NCBI RefSeq assembly: GCF_049116555.1
Contig: NZ_JAGDYT010000006.1
Span: forward strand, 496,001-560,000
DNA from: Maricaulis maris_C
GTDB taxonomy: Bacteria > Pseudomonadota > Alphaproteobacteria > Caulobacterales > Maricaulaceae
DNA: 64,000 nucleotides
Direction: 5' to 3'
Every line of letters starts with the position of its first letter. Within the stretch, counting starts at the first letter, position 1. A program made the translations under genes and the position numbers. The notes beneath the pieces were generated by a model, which saw only the letters and a list, made by a program, of their open reading frames with translations, was not told the origin of the DNA and did no database searches. Of the stretch, positions 15,892-24,258 are shown piece by piece.

Positions 15892-16740
15892 TCAACCCAC
15901 CCCGGGGTCGAGCGCCGCGATCGGGCCGGCATTGCACGCATCAAAGCCAAAGGCCCCGATCAGCGTCCGGTCAGCCTCGCGTACCGCTTCATAGACATAG
16001 CATCCCTCACCGAAGGTCGGCATATCCCCGCGAACGAAAATCGGGTCGCCCTCGCCATACATGGCATCAGCCGCATCGAGGGGACGGACGGAATTGATCG
16101 CCGAGCCTTGTTCGCGTGTGGCGCATTCCCAGGTGCGGGTATCGACATCGACAATGCGCACGCCGGTCTCACCGCCACTCATCGTGTAGGCGATCGAGAC
16201 ATGCTGGGCGCGATCCCGGAATTCTGCCAGGCAAAGATCGATAATGGGCAGATAGTCGATGAGATAATTGGACCACCGGTCCAGCTCGCCGCCGACTTCA
16301 CGTCCGCAGCCGCTCGCGGTCCGCCGACCAATCGACATGTCGGCGAAATAGATCAACGTGTCGCCGCTCGTCGTCCGGCACGGACCGGCCTGAAGCTCGA
16401 GATGTACCAGGCGCCCCTCGCTGTCCTCACCATTGAACTGGCGCAACCCGCCATCGAGATAGGGCATGGCGATGTCCAGATAGGCGGTGACGGCACGACC
16501 GTCTTCAAACGTCATCTGTAGCAGCGCACGCGCATCGCCCTCATCGTCGATATACGCAAGCCGCCCTGCCCATTCGCTACCTTGGAGGTCGTAGCCGGCC
16601 GTGTTCACAGGCGCGCGATCCGACGGTGCATAATTGAAAGCCGAACTGGCGAGCGGGCCGCCGCCCGACCCGGAATCCGTCGTGGCGCATGCGGCCAGGC
16701 TCGTCCCGATCAGTACAAGAATAAGTGTGCGCAAAAACAT
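15892..16740 (-). CDS. Putative lipoprotein, unknown
   Basis: A 282-residue protein with an N-terminal lipoprotein signal: MFLRTLILVLIGTSLAAC, lipobox LAAC, then a Thr/Ser/Gly-rich linker. The rest is a soluble domain with several Cys (GPCRTT, ASGCGREV, DLCLAE, TWECATR, EGCYVY, DACNAG), suggesting disulfides in the periplasm. I do not recognise the family. The ATG at 16740 is preferred over a TTG nine bases upstream. The 141-base gap from its start to the LysR gene holds nothing I can name. Confidence 0.6.
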   Translation of the reverse strand: MFLRTLILVLIGTSLAACATTDSGSGGGPLASSAFNYAPSDRAPVNTAGYDLQGSEWAGRLAYIDDEGDARALLQMTFEDGRAVTAYLDIAMPYLDGGLRQFNGEDSEGRLVHLELQAGPCRTTSGDTLIYFADMSIGRRTASGCGREVGGELDRWSNYLIDYLPIIDLCLAEFRDRAQHVSIAYTMSGGETGVRIVDVDTRTWECATREQGSAINSVRPLDAADAMYGEGDPIFVRGDMPTFGEGCYVYEAVREADRTLIGAFGFDACNAGPIAALDPGVG

Positions 16741-16881
16741 CTGGTCCAATGCCCCCTGATTAGTCAGGCGCCCAGCCTGTCGACCCGGCGCCCTGTCCCT
16801 CGCTGGCCCTTTTCCTGTCTAGCACAGGAAAGGCGCCGAGCGCGAGGATCCGGACCGGACGGCAAAAATCCGACCACCGGG

Positions 16882-17772
16882 TCAGATCCGTTCAGGGAAC
16901 TGCTCAGCCAGGAAATCCACAAAAAGACGGACCCGATGCGCCAGATACCGGTTTGACGGGAAGACCGCCCACAGGAAACGAAGGTCGGCGTCCCAGTCGG
17001 TCAGGATTTCCACCACTCGCCCATCGGCGAGGGCCTCTTCGGCCGCCCAGCGCGGTGAACAGGCAATACCGACACCGGCCGCTGCCGCACTGACCGCAGC
17101 CACTGCGCCGTTGAGGGTAAGACGGCCATTGACCCGAACGTCGACCTCCTCCCCGTCACGAAGGAATTTGAGCATGTGCGGCGCCGGTTTATTGCGGTCG
17201 ATCACCACTTCATGCTTGGCCAGGTCGGACGGATGTTGAGGCGTCCCCGCCCGGGCGAGATAGTCCGGCGAGGCCACGGCAGTCATGCAGGCCGCAGCCA
17301 GGCGTTTGGCGATCAGCGCGCTGTCGGGAAGATTTCCGATCCGCACACCGACATCGAAACCTTCATTGACGAGATCGACCATACGGTCGGCGAAGGAAAG
17401 GCGTACTTCCACCCCCGGCCATTCATTCATGAACCGGGTGACGATCGGCAGAAGCCGCCGGGCGCCAAAGTCGACCGGTGCCGCGACGCGCAGCACACCA
17501 GCCGGGGCGGATCGTGCATCGGCAACGCCCTGCTCCAGCCCGTCATACTCATCGAGCCATGGCCGGACCCGATCGAGCAAGGCCTCACCGGCATCGGTGA
17601 GACGCACGGACCGGGTCGTCCGTTCAAACAGACGAGCCTGCAAACGTTGCTCGAGCGCCGTGATCTGCTTGGACGCCGCACCGGGCGTCATCGCCTCGCG
17701 TTCGGCCGCCTTGGTGAAGCTCTCCAGCTCAGCTACCGAGCAAAAGAGGCGAAGGGCATCAATCCGGTCCAT
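16882..17772 (-). CDS. LysR family transcriptional regulator
   Basis: A 296-residue LTTR. The N-terminal winged HTH is clear: MDRIDALRLFCSVAELESFT, AAEREAMTPGAASKQITALE, and RLFERTTRSVRLTDAGEAL. A two-lobed effector-binding domain follows from about residue 90. Typical for the AaeR/YhaJ-like group. The target is not evident: neighbours are an ankyrin protein downstream on the strand map and a lipoprotein gene, neither clearly metabolic. Confidence 0.9.
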   Translation of the reverse strand: MDRIDALRLFCSVAELESFTKAAEREAMTPGAASKQITALEQRLQARLFERTTRSVRLTDAGEALLDRVRPWLDEYDGLEQGVADARSAPAGVLRVAAPVDFGARRLLPIVTRFMNEWPGVEVRLSFADRMVDLVNEGFDVGVRIGNLPDSALIAKRLAAACMTAVASPDYLARAGTPQHPSDLAKHEVVIDRNKPAPHMLKFLRDGEEVDVRVNGRLTLNGAVAAVSAAAAGVGIACSPRWAAEEALADGRVVEILTDWDADLRFLWAVFPSNRYLAHRVRLFVDFLAEQFPERI

Positions 17773-17881
17773 TTATTCCCCAATAGAAAGAGACGCGCTT
17801 GTTTCCGCTCATTTATCGCAAAACCCGCGTCATTCATATGGGGAGTCAAACCGATTCCGCCAGCCGACCGTAGCGGCTGTC

Positions 17882-18943
17882 TCAATCCGCGACCCGCTGG
17901 TCGAGCCGGTCCGCCACCTCGGGCCAGTCCAACATTCCGGCGACGGTGTGAAAGTCCGGCGTGCCGTCCGGGCGGATAGCGGGATCGGCACCGGCGTCCA
18001 GGAGCGCAAGGACCGCGTCACGCTGTCCCTCAAAGGCAGCCCAGTAGAGCGGTGTCGCGCCGGTGACGCCCTGCATGTCAAGGTTCGCGCCGGCCTCGGC
18101 CAGACGCCTGATGACATCCACATGCCCGGCTATCGCCGCCAAATGTGTCGCCGTCAGCGCCATTCCGTTTTCGCCGGCGCCATGATCGATGTCAGCACCC
18201 GCCCGGATCAGGCGGTCGACCGTCGCGCCATGACCTTCACGCGCAGCTTCGAACAATGCCGTGAAACCGATCTGGTCGGTGGCATGGATGTCGACTCCCG
18301 CCTGCAACAAGGCATCCACCCCCGAGTCATGCCCGACCCGTGCGGCCGTATGCAGGAGCGGCCGGCCGGCCCAATCCCTGAGCGCGAGCGGCTCAGCCAG
18401 CGCGAGCAATGCGGCGAAGGTCTCACGCTCATTCGCCAGCAGGGCGGCCTCCAGGGCCGCATGGGCGACCGGGCGTTCCGGACGCTGCGACGTCGCGTCC
18501 AGCGCGAGGGCCAGAACGTCCTGATGGCCGCGCCGGATCGCGATCTCTGCCACGGTGCCATGGCCGACTTGCTCCCCATTGGCACCAGCCTGGAAAAGTT
18601 CGGCAACCACAGCAGCATGGCCATAATAAGCAGCCCAGTTGATGGCCGGGTCGCCCATCGCGTCGGCGATATCAACCTGCGCACCCGCCTCCAGCAATAC
18701 GCGAACAAGCGCCGGATCGGGATTGGAAGCCGCCAACATCAGGGCGGTCGCTTCCAGCCCCTCGTCGGAGCGCGCATCCGGATCCGCGCCAGCCTCGAGG
18801 CTGGCGGCCAGCGCAATCGCATCGCCTGCCTGCAGGGCAGCCTGCAGGTCAGAAGGTATCTCCGCATCGGCGGCGGCCATTGTGACCAGCCCCGTGCAGG
18901 CAATGAACAGGCTCGCCCGGATCCGGGCGAAAAGTGTGCGCAT
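17882..18943 (-). CDS. Periplasmic ankyrin-repeat protein
   Basis: A 353-residue protein with a signal peptide (MRTLFARIRASLFIACTGL...AAADA) and then about eight to nine ankyrin repeats. These are seen as recurring patterns such as EATALMLAASNPDPALVRVLLEAGA, INWAAYYGHAAVVAELF, PLLHTAARVGHDSGVDALL, TATHLAAIAGHVDVIRRL and PLYWAAFEGQRDAVLALL. Ankyrin repeats bind other proteins. Exported ankyrin proteins in other bacteria include inhibitors of periplasmic enzymes such as catalase or phospholipase. I start at 18943 because GGGAGGA sits just upstream; the ORF is open back to 19072 but that part is not a plausible leader. Confidence 0.8.
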   Translation of the reverse strand: MRTLFARIRASLFIACTGLVTMAAADAEIPSDLQAALQAGDAIALAASLEAGADPDARSDEGLEATALMLAASNPDPALVRVLLEAGAQVDIADAMGDPAINWAAYYGHAAVVAELFQAGANGEQVGHGTVAEIAIRRGHQDVLALALDATSQRPERPVAHAALEAALLANERETFAALLALAEPLALRDWAGRPLLHTAARVGHDSGVDALLQAGVDIHATDQIGFTALFEAAREGHGATVDRLIRAGADIDHGAGENGMALTATHLAAIAGHVDVIRRLAEAGANLDMQGVTGATPLYWAAFEGQRDAVLALLDAGADPAIRPDGTPDFHTVAGMLDWPEVADRLDQRVAD

Positions 18944-19010
18944 AGTGTCCTCCCGTGCCGGCGGCAAGGTTAGACCGCGGGCCAGCGCGGTGCGCCCAAC
19001 AATTTTGTGA

Positions 19011-20126
19011 TCAGTCCGCGAGCGCGAGCTTGTAATTGCGTCGCTGAAGACGAACCGGCAGCTGAAAATCAATCAGGTCCGCTGCGCCCATGCTGCGCAG
19101 CATTTCATCGACGGCCTGCCGGGCGCCACCCGCGAGTCCATCGCGATACTCCGTGACCCGCTGGAGCATCCAGAGCGCATAGGGAATGATCGCCCGGTCC
19201 GTCGTGACGACCGTGTCCCCATGCCCGATACCCACCTTGTGAAAGCCAAGTATACGCGGCACTTCGGACCCCGGAGCCCGATCCTTTGCCCAGGTCGCAA
19301 GCGCCTCGCTGGTCGCCTTCAGGACCGGCCAATGCTGCGCAGCAAAACGCTGCAGCAATTCTTGCACACCATCGGGAATTTCGTCGCCTGGCAGGAAGTC
19401 TCCGGTGAGACTGTGCTGCGGTGCGTGCGTATATTCCGCCCAGTCTGCGACGCGCGGTGCCAAGCGTCGCATCAATTCGCCAGATTTGGGATCGCGCAGC
19501 AAATGCGCATAGAGCGGACCGAGACATCCATAATCGGCAATGGATGGGCGGCTGCCAAACAGGAAGGCCTGGTTGGCCAGATGCGCGTCAAAGACGGCGA
19601 GGACGTCCTCGTAGGCCGCCTCGACTGCCGCCACGCTATCAGGGTTCACACCAAGTCCGCCAACAGAGCCGGAGAAGAATCCGACCGCCTTCTCGGCAGC
19701 TGCATACTGCTCGTCGGGAGAAAGATGGGGATGGCTCGTAGCGCCGAATTCCTGTTGCGCGAATTCGCGATTATAGGCCCAGCGATAGTGCATGGCGGGA
19801 ATCACCAGCCATTCATCACCGAACAGCTCCAGGATCAGGGCCGCCATGCGCTGGCGCGGCGTGTCCGGATAGACAGACGGGCCTGGCGCATTGGCCTCGA
19901 CATGATCGATGATCTCGGTCGTGTCCTGTAGCGTCACGCCATGCTCGGACCCGTCATTGTGGATGACCACCGGAATGACCGGCCAGCCGACGCGGGGCAG
20001 AATGTCCGCCTTGTAGACCTCGCGCGTCGAAAGGCGTTCGGTGAAGGGGACATTCTTCCAGCGCAGATAGCCGCGCACCTTGCCGGTGTAGAGAGATACC
20101 GGCGTTCCGATCAACGTGTAGGTCAT
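19011..20126 (-). CDS. Glutathione S-transferase family protein
   Basis: A 371-residue GST-like protein, longer than classical ~210-residue enzymes. The N-terminal thioredoxin-like domain begins MTYTLIGTPVSLYTGKVRGYLRW and has the cis-Pro/gamma-Glu site GWPVIPVVIHN, then LQDTTEIIDHVEA. The C-terminal helical domain contains FLFGSRPSIADYGCLGPLYAHL, the N-capping-box region. The additional C-terminal ~130 residues resemble those of other alphaproteobacterial long GSTs. The substrate is unknown. Confidence 0.8.
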   Translation of the reverse strand: MTYTLIGTPVSLYTGKVRGYLRWKNVPFTERLSTREVYKADILPRVGWPVIPVVIHNDGSEHGVTLQDTTEIIDHVEANAPGPSVYPDTPRQRMAALILELFGDEWLVIPAMHYRWAYNREFAQQEFGATSHPHLSPDEQYAAAEKAVGFFSGSVGGLGVNPDSVAAVEAAYEDVLAVFDAHLANQAFLFGSRPSIADYGCLGPLYAHLLRDPKSGELMRRLAPRVADWAEYTHAPQHSLTGDFLPGDEIPDGVQELLQRFAAQHWPVLKATSEALATWAKDRAPGSEVPRILGFHKVGIGHGDTVVTTDRAIIPYALWMLQRVTEYRDGLAGGARQAVDEMLRSMGAADLIDFQLPVRLQRRNYKLALAD

Positions 20127-20205
20127 GGGCGCTCCGCGAACAATGTCCGGTGAAGCCTAGCCTGCTTTTGCCGGCCGGCCAGCCCGCATCCTCATGGGCC
20201 GGGGG

Positions 20206-21396
20206 TCACTCGCTGGCGTCCGGGGCCCGCTCCGCCACATCGTACCAATGATCGACCGTATCGGTACCGACAATGATGGCGGCGCGCCGGCGAACCTCGG
20301 TCGGGGAGAGAAGACCTCGGTCCAGCGCCGATTGCAGCCAGTCGGAATATCGACCGCCTGACTGATCAAATCCATCCTCACGCATCGCGTGATACAGAGC
20401 CGCTGCAATCATATGCATGCCGTCGTCAGCGTGGCGCCACCGCATGCCCGGGTCGCGGGCGACCCCCATACGTTCAGATACAATCTGGTCCAGCGCCTGG
20501 GTGGAATCCTCGTTGATCACCCCCATGAAGGAGTTGTAGCCGAAGGCCGGATTGTGGTTCTCGACAATCGACCGCACCCAGGGATCGACTTCCAGGGCCT
20601 CCAGCCGCTGCAGCAGCGCGGGATCGTCTGTATCGAAGGGTGGGTGGAACAGCTCGTGAGCCGCGATGCGCAACTGCGTTTCGCCCGGCCAGCCTGAATA
20701 GGCGAGAAATCGCTGGCCCACGATGCGTATGCCGTAGGGTTGGGCGAACTGGACGATGAGGATCTCGATCTGCGGGTCCAGTTCGCGGCCCAGGAGACGC
20801 GTCTGTTCCGGGATGATGTCATAGGACGCCACTGCAGCATGATTGGTCTCTACCGCTTCATGTATGCCCGGCAGTATCTCGGCGGCGTACCAGGGTTCGA
20901 ACCCGATTGTACGCAGGCCCTCCAACACGATCAGCACATCCGGCAACAAGGATTGCAGGCCGGCGTATCTATCCTCATTCCAATACGGTGAGCGCTCCAG
21001 GCCGGGTCGAAGCAGCGCGTCCGGATCGGCTGCGGACCGTATGATGTCCTCAAGGCTGGCGACCGGACCTGCCGAGAAGATCAGGGCCAGGGTCGGACCC
21101 GTCAGCGAGCCTCGGCTTCGCATGCGGTCACCAACCCGATCCAGTGCTGCGAGGGCCGCCGGATCAAGGTTGCTGCGGACGAATTCGATACTCTCCGGGT
21201 AGTACTCGGCTTGCAGCTCGTCTCCGGCGGCGGCGCCCAGCAACAGGAGGGCGTCCAACCCGGGTGCCGGGCTGACGCGCCATTGGGTCACCATGACCGT
21301 TTCCATTGTGGTTTGTGGCTCGGCAGGCTGTGACAGCACCGGTGGCAGCGCCATCAGGCTCAGCAGCCCGGCACACGCAACATGAATAATTCGCAT
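20206..21396 (-). CDS. Secreted protein with HExxH zinc-protease-like motif
   Basis: A 396-residue protein with a signal peptide (MRIIHVACAGLLSLMALPPVLS). At about residue 240 it has RIAAHELFHPPFD, a clean HExxH zinc-binding motif. The downstream acidic segment NEDSTQALDQIVSERMG near residue 302 could give the third ligand Glu, as in gluzincins. A zinc metallopeptidase fold is therefore likely, acting in the periplasm or outside the cell. I do not recognise the family. It lies between the GST and an AraC-type regulator, neither of which suggests a substrate. Confidence 0.65.
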   Translation of the reverse strand: MRIIHVACAGLLSLMALPPVLSQPAEPQTTMETVMVTQWRVSPAPGLDALLLLGAAAGDELQAEYYPESIEFVRSNLDPAALAALDRVGDRMRSRGSLTGPTLALIFSAGPVASLEDIIRSAADPDALLRPGLERSPYWNEDRYAGLQSLLPDVLIVLEGLRTIGFEPWYAAEILPGIHEAVETNHAAVASYDIIPEQTRLLGRELDPQIEILIVQFAQPYGIRIVGQRFLAYSGWPGETQLRIAAHELFHPPFDTDDPALLQRLEALEVDPWVRSIVENHNPAFGYNSFMGVINEDSTQALDQIVSERMGVARDPGMRWRHADDGMHMIAAALYHAMREDGFDQSGGRYSDWLQSALDRGLLSPTEVRRRAAIIVGTDTVDHWYDVAERAPDASE

Positions 21397-21483
21397 TCGA
21401 CTTGTCTCGTTTCAGATGACGCCCCCCAGGCGCGCGCCCATAAGATCGCAACACGGCGGCATCGGTCTTGAACAAATCTGATG

Positions 21484-22155
21484 CTATCGCTTGGCAATCC
21501 GGCCCGGTGTCTGACCGGTCTGTGCCCGCAGGACCCGGGTCATGTGAGGTTGGTCCGCAAAACCGGCGATCTGGGCAGCTTGCGACGGGCTGACGCCGTC
21601 ACGCAACGCGGAGATCGCGTCCCGGATCCGGGACTCCCGGCGCAGAGCAAGTGGCGACAGGCCGTACCACGCCCGGCAGGTCCGACTGGCATGCTCGGGG
21701 GAAACGCGCAGATCACCGGCACTCGCGGCAACACTCCGACCTCGCAGGACATCGCTGACAAATGCCACCACCCAGTCCGGCGGCGCGAGGGCTGGCCGGT
21801 CACCACACTCCTCGAGCAGGGCCTGGCCGGCGGCCGACGGATCACGCCCGAACTCGCGCAGGATCGACTGCAGGTCTGAGGCGGCGAATACGCAGAACCC
21901 GCGCGCGTCGGCCTGCTCGGCCGGCAACGGAATGCTGACGACACGGGCCGATCTCTCCGGGAAGGCATTGCCATGGGCATGTGTTCGCGGGTGGAGGACG
22001 ACATCGCCCGCCCGGCAGGCGAAACGCCCGTCGAAACTGAATTCGTCGTAGCTACCGTCGAGCACGAGGGCGGCATAAGCATCGGCATGTCTGTGAATCG
22101 GCAGGCTTGCCCCGACCTCAAACACTTCAACATTCTGGATACCCGACCGCGTCAT
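21484..22155 (-). CDS. AraC family transcriptional regulator with cupin sensor
   Basis: A 223-residue regulator. The N-terminal cupin-like half reads SLPIHRHADAYAALVLDGSY and HPRTHAHGNAFPE. The C-terminal HTH pair is seen in LRVSPEHASRTCRAWYGLSPLALRR and SQAAQIAGFADQPHMTRVLRAQTGQTPGR, the AraC signature. The first gene downstream encodes the secreted zincin-like protein (87 bases away, same strand), but any control of it is inference. Confidence 0.88.
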   Translation of the reverse strand: MTRSGIQNVEVFEVGASLPIHRHADAYAALVLDGSYDEFSFDGRFACRAGDVVLHPRTHAHGNAFPERSARVVSIPLPAEQADARGFCVFAASDLQSILREFGRDPSAAGQALLEECGDRPALAPPDWVVAFVSDVLRGRSVAASAGDLRVSPEHASRTCRAWYGLSPLALRRESRIRDAISALRDGVSPSQAAQIAGFADQPHMTRVLRAQTGQTPGRIAKR

Positions 22156-22237
22156 CGGGCCAGCTTATTCACCCTGAGGGAACATGGCGAGTGCCACCGG
22201 CCCGCAGGGTGTGGTCAGGGTCGAAATCGAGTACGTG

Positions 22238-22462
22238 CTAGCGGCGGGCGATCAAGGGATCGCGCCCCTTGGCGACAACGCCGGCTTCGTGGTGCGCGAC
22301 AATACTGTCGGCATCGTGGGATGCCGTGTCGATGGCGCGCCAGGCGGACCAGCCCATAACGCCTGTCATGATGACCGCGGCGGTCCAGCATACCAGTGCC
22401 AGTGACCGGGCATGACCCGGCCAGGACTTGAGAGTCCAGCGAAGGGAAATTCGCGCAAACAT
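22238..22462 (-). CDS. Small single-pass membrane protein, hypothetical
   Basis: A 74-codon ORF starting MFARISLRWTLKSWPGHARS, followed by one hydrophobic segment (LALVCWTAAVIMTGVMGW) and a short polar tail. The basic N-terminus and single helix fit a small inner-membrane protein. The ribosome-binding site is weak. An AT-rich, promoter-like stretch lies upstream at 22520-22620. I cannot assign a family. Confidence 0.4.
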   Translation of the reverse strand: MFARISLRWTLKSWPGHARSLALVCWTAAVIMTGVMGWSAWRAIDTASHDADSIVAHHEAGVVAKGRDPLIARR

Positions 22463-22929
22463 GGCATACCTGTCTCGTCTGCCGGGCTGGATTGCCCACC
22501 GCCCAGCATTGTCGTCATCGATTTGGTTAACGCAGCTCATATTTGATTAATATTTTGTTCAGCTTTCGCTCCAGACGGGATCACGGATAAATATCAATAT
22601 CTTAATTGGGCGCCGACATCGCCAGCCGCATACGATGTGCCCCTGTGAGGGGAAATCACGTCGGACCTCAGGCGAGAGACCGGCGCAGATCCGCCCGCGG
22701 GCACTCGCGCCAGCCGCGATGAAGACGGTGGGGAGATTGGCGGCAAGCCAGCGCCAGTAACAGGGCCCCCCAAACGCACCAACCGCCCGTCCCTGACCTG
22801 GCAAGAGGTTAGGAGGCGGGCGGCCGTGTTGCGTCCGGTTCCGGTTTTGACACCTTTGCCTTCGGCTTCCCCTTTCTTTCGTCCGGGGCAGCACCACGGT
22901 GAGGCAGCGCTGGATCTTGGCGGCCTGGT

Positions 22930-23125
22930 CCCCGTCCTTGCGGTCGGTTCAGTCTCTCCGGGTCGGTGAGCCCTTCAGCGCCGGTCCTTGCGGGCCCTTG
23001 CCTCGAAACCTGACCTGAAATCCCTGCTCTTGCGAGCCTGTCTTTCCTGCCTGCCCGTTCAAAACCGGTTCTTGCGAACCTGCCTCTCCGGGCCATCCTC
23101 TCCGGCGATCCCCGGTCCTTTCGAA
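22930..23125. repeat. Degenerate tandem repeats, 42-nt period in the core
   Basis: A 14-nt core related to CCGGTCCTTGCGGG recurs at 22931, 22981, 23023, 23065 and 23112. The three middle copies are exactly 42 nt apart (14 codons); the outer spacings are 47-50 nt. On the minus strand the middle copies translate as 14-residue units starting GSQE, GSQE and GPQG. The copies are diverged, so this is an old array. I do not recognise the element. Confidence 0.6.
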
Positions 23126-23182
23126 CCGCTTCGGTCGCTGTCGATGACCAAAGTAAAACAGGCCGGACGCGGCTCCGCAACG

Positions 23183-23262
23183 CATGGAAAATGCGATTTC
23201 GTGGACAAGTTTGCAGGATTGGTGGAAAACGTTCCAGTTTTTGTGGAAAAGCTGGTGAAAAC
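23183..23262 (+). other. Cluster of DnaA-box-like sequences
   Basis: Within about 80 AT-rich bases there are CGTGGACAA (23200), GGTGGAAAA (23221) and TGTGGAAAA (23242), plus the looser TGGAAAAT and TGGTGAAAAC. The reverse-complement DnaA consensus is TGTGGATAA. The copy at 23242 differs by one base and the others by two. All point the same way. No replication gene is nearby in the window. Confidence 0.35.
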
Positions 23263-23405
23263 TTTCAACAGCCTGTTTTCACGCCCTGATTAGCCCGGAT
23301 GCGGACAGGAAGAAACCAGCGTGGACAGTGCCGCGGCGCCGAAAGGTCAGCTGTGAGCCGGGCGCCGCGCGCGGAGCCATCCTTAATTCGCTTGTCAGCC
23401 AGCAG

Positions 23406-23486
23406 GCCGTATCCGGTTCTTCAGCTCAAGGGTGAAACCGCGAAGCGGCCGCTCTGCGGCCCTTGACCTGAAGAACCGGATACGGC
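23406..23486. repeat. 81-nt near-perfect palindrome (hairpin/cruciform)
   Basis: The left arm 23406-23432 and right arm 23460-23486 are 27 nt each and complementary at 26 of 27 positions (the exception is 23425). The 27-nt centre contains a second imperfect palindrome with a GCGGCCGC-type middle (23438-23459). There is no following T-run, so it is not an ordinary terminator. It lies just inside the AT-rich segment that carries the 23625-24158 gene. Confidence 0.85.
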
Positions 23487-23624
23487 GATCTCTCGGCAAG
23501 CGGTTTATGGGTGGGGTTTGCGCCGGAGGCGCGGGACGATCAGAATAGCTGGTTTAAAACGGTAGGCGACCCCGGCGGCTCCCAGCCGCGCCTCAATACA
23601 ACATTCTAATCATCAGCTGCTCGA

Positions 23625-24158
23625 CTACGAACCGGACTTTGAAATCGCTAAGCCTGATGCGGACGAAATTTCAGTGGCGATTGCGGTCACCGCATCGCCG
23701 AATAAAACCCTCGAAAAAAAGTAGTTCCGCACGGCACCTCGTGGAGTCCTAGCCTCGAACCGAACTCCACGTTGAGACACCTCAATTCTTGAAATGCTAC
23801 TTACACTCAATCGCCTGCCCAGCAAACGAAATGGCACCGTTATAAATTTGGAATTCACTTCAACTGGAAAAAGTAGAGCAATTAGAAAAAATACTAAATA
23901 TACAAAAAGCCCATAGAAAAATGAGTAAGACATAAAAAATACCCATTTCGGGTATATCGATCTTGAAGGCTCGTCACTTAAAATTGCTGGCAGCAAATAC
24001 CACCCTAACCCGACAAATACCGAGCACAGCATCAACAATCCGAGCATGGTGGCGATTCCACTGGAAGTCGCTCGCAATTGCATATTTGAACTCCCAGTCT
24101 TAACGACCGCTCTCCGGTGGATACCCAGGCCATCCGGGTCAATCACATTTTCAGGCAT
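23625..24158 (-). CDS. AT-rich membrane protein, hypothetical
   Basis: A 177-codon ORF with two clear hydrophobic helices (IATMLGLLMLCSVFVGLGWYL and FFMSYSFFYGLFVYLVFFLI). A C-terminal ~80-residue soluble part (LSVSSISRIEVSQRGVRFEA, RNYFFSRVLFGD) resembles a small PH-like or beta-sandwich domain. The base composition is distinctly richer in A+T than its neighbours, with AAA and ATA codons rare elsewhere in the window, which suggests transfer. The start is uncertain: I use the ATG at 24158; a TTG at 24197 and an ATG at 24083 are alternatives. Flanking related sequences at ~23294 and ~24207 support insertion. Confidence 0.55.
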   Translation of the reverse strand: MPENVIDPDGLGIHRRAVVKTGSSNMQLRATSSGIATMLGLLMLCSVFVGLGWYLLPAILSDEPSRSIYPKWVFFMSYSFFYGLFVYLVFFLIALLFPVEVNSKFITVPFRLLGRRLSVSSISRIEVSQRGVRFEARTPRGAVRNYFFSRVLFGDAVTAIATEISSASGLAISKSGS

Positions 24159-24226
24159 GACCGGTTCACTAGACCTCACCGTAGCACCAACGATCAATTG
24201 TGTGTGCCCGGATCACTCCGAACAAG

Positions 24227-24258
24227 AAAAAACCGGCGCGGACAGTGCCGCGCCGGTT
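24227..24258 (-). terminator. Rho-independent terminator of the fad operon
   Basis: An 11-bp perfect stem (24231-24241 with 24248-24258) and loop ACAGTG, read on the minus strand, is followed by a run of T (A24227-A24232 on the plus strand). It lies 30 bases after the fadB/J-like stop. Confidence 0.85.

Larger units (their letters stand above)
22463..23624. other. Long non-coding/atypical region with repeats and palindrome
   Basis: About 1.16 kb with no convincing gene. In order it holds an AT-rich stretch (22520-22620) and a GC-rich part whose minus-strand reading frames are Arg/Gly-rich. Next comes a set of degenerate repeats (22930-23125), then an AT-rich segment with several DnaA-box-like sequences (23183-23262) bracketed by inverted AAAACAGGC/GCCTGTTTT arms. 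A decayed terminator-like copy (about 23294-23345) and an 81-nt near-perfect palindrome (23406-23486) follow. Last are two short GC hairpins near 23530 and 23570-23592. ORFs of 70-120 codons exist here on both strands but look like chance or repeat translation. Confidence 0.6.

Noticed and set aside
17285..18973. 562-codon plus-strand frame over the LysR and ankyrin genes
   Set aside because: Shadow of two genes with clear family signatures; no domain in the translation.
22559..23293. Several 70-120 codon ORFs on both strands in the gap
   Set aside because: They overlap each other, lack ribosome-binding sites, and their Arg/Gly/Pro-rich translations follow from the repeats. Kept only as possible remnants of a repeat gene.
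23560..23610. Possible integron attC or tRNA-like end (GGTAGGCG with following hairpin)
   Set aside because: No matching R and L core sites, no integrase in the window, and no full cloverleaf can be drawn; left as a plain hairpin.
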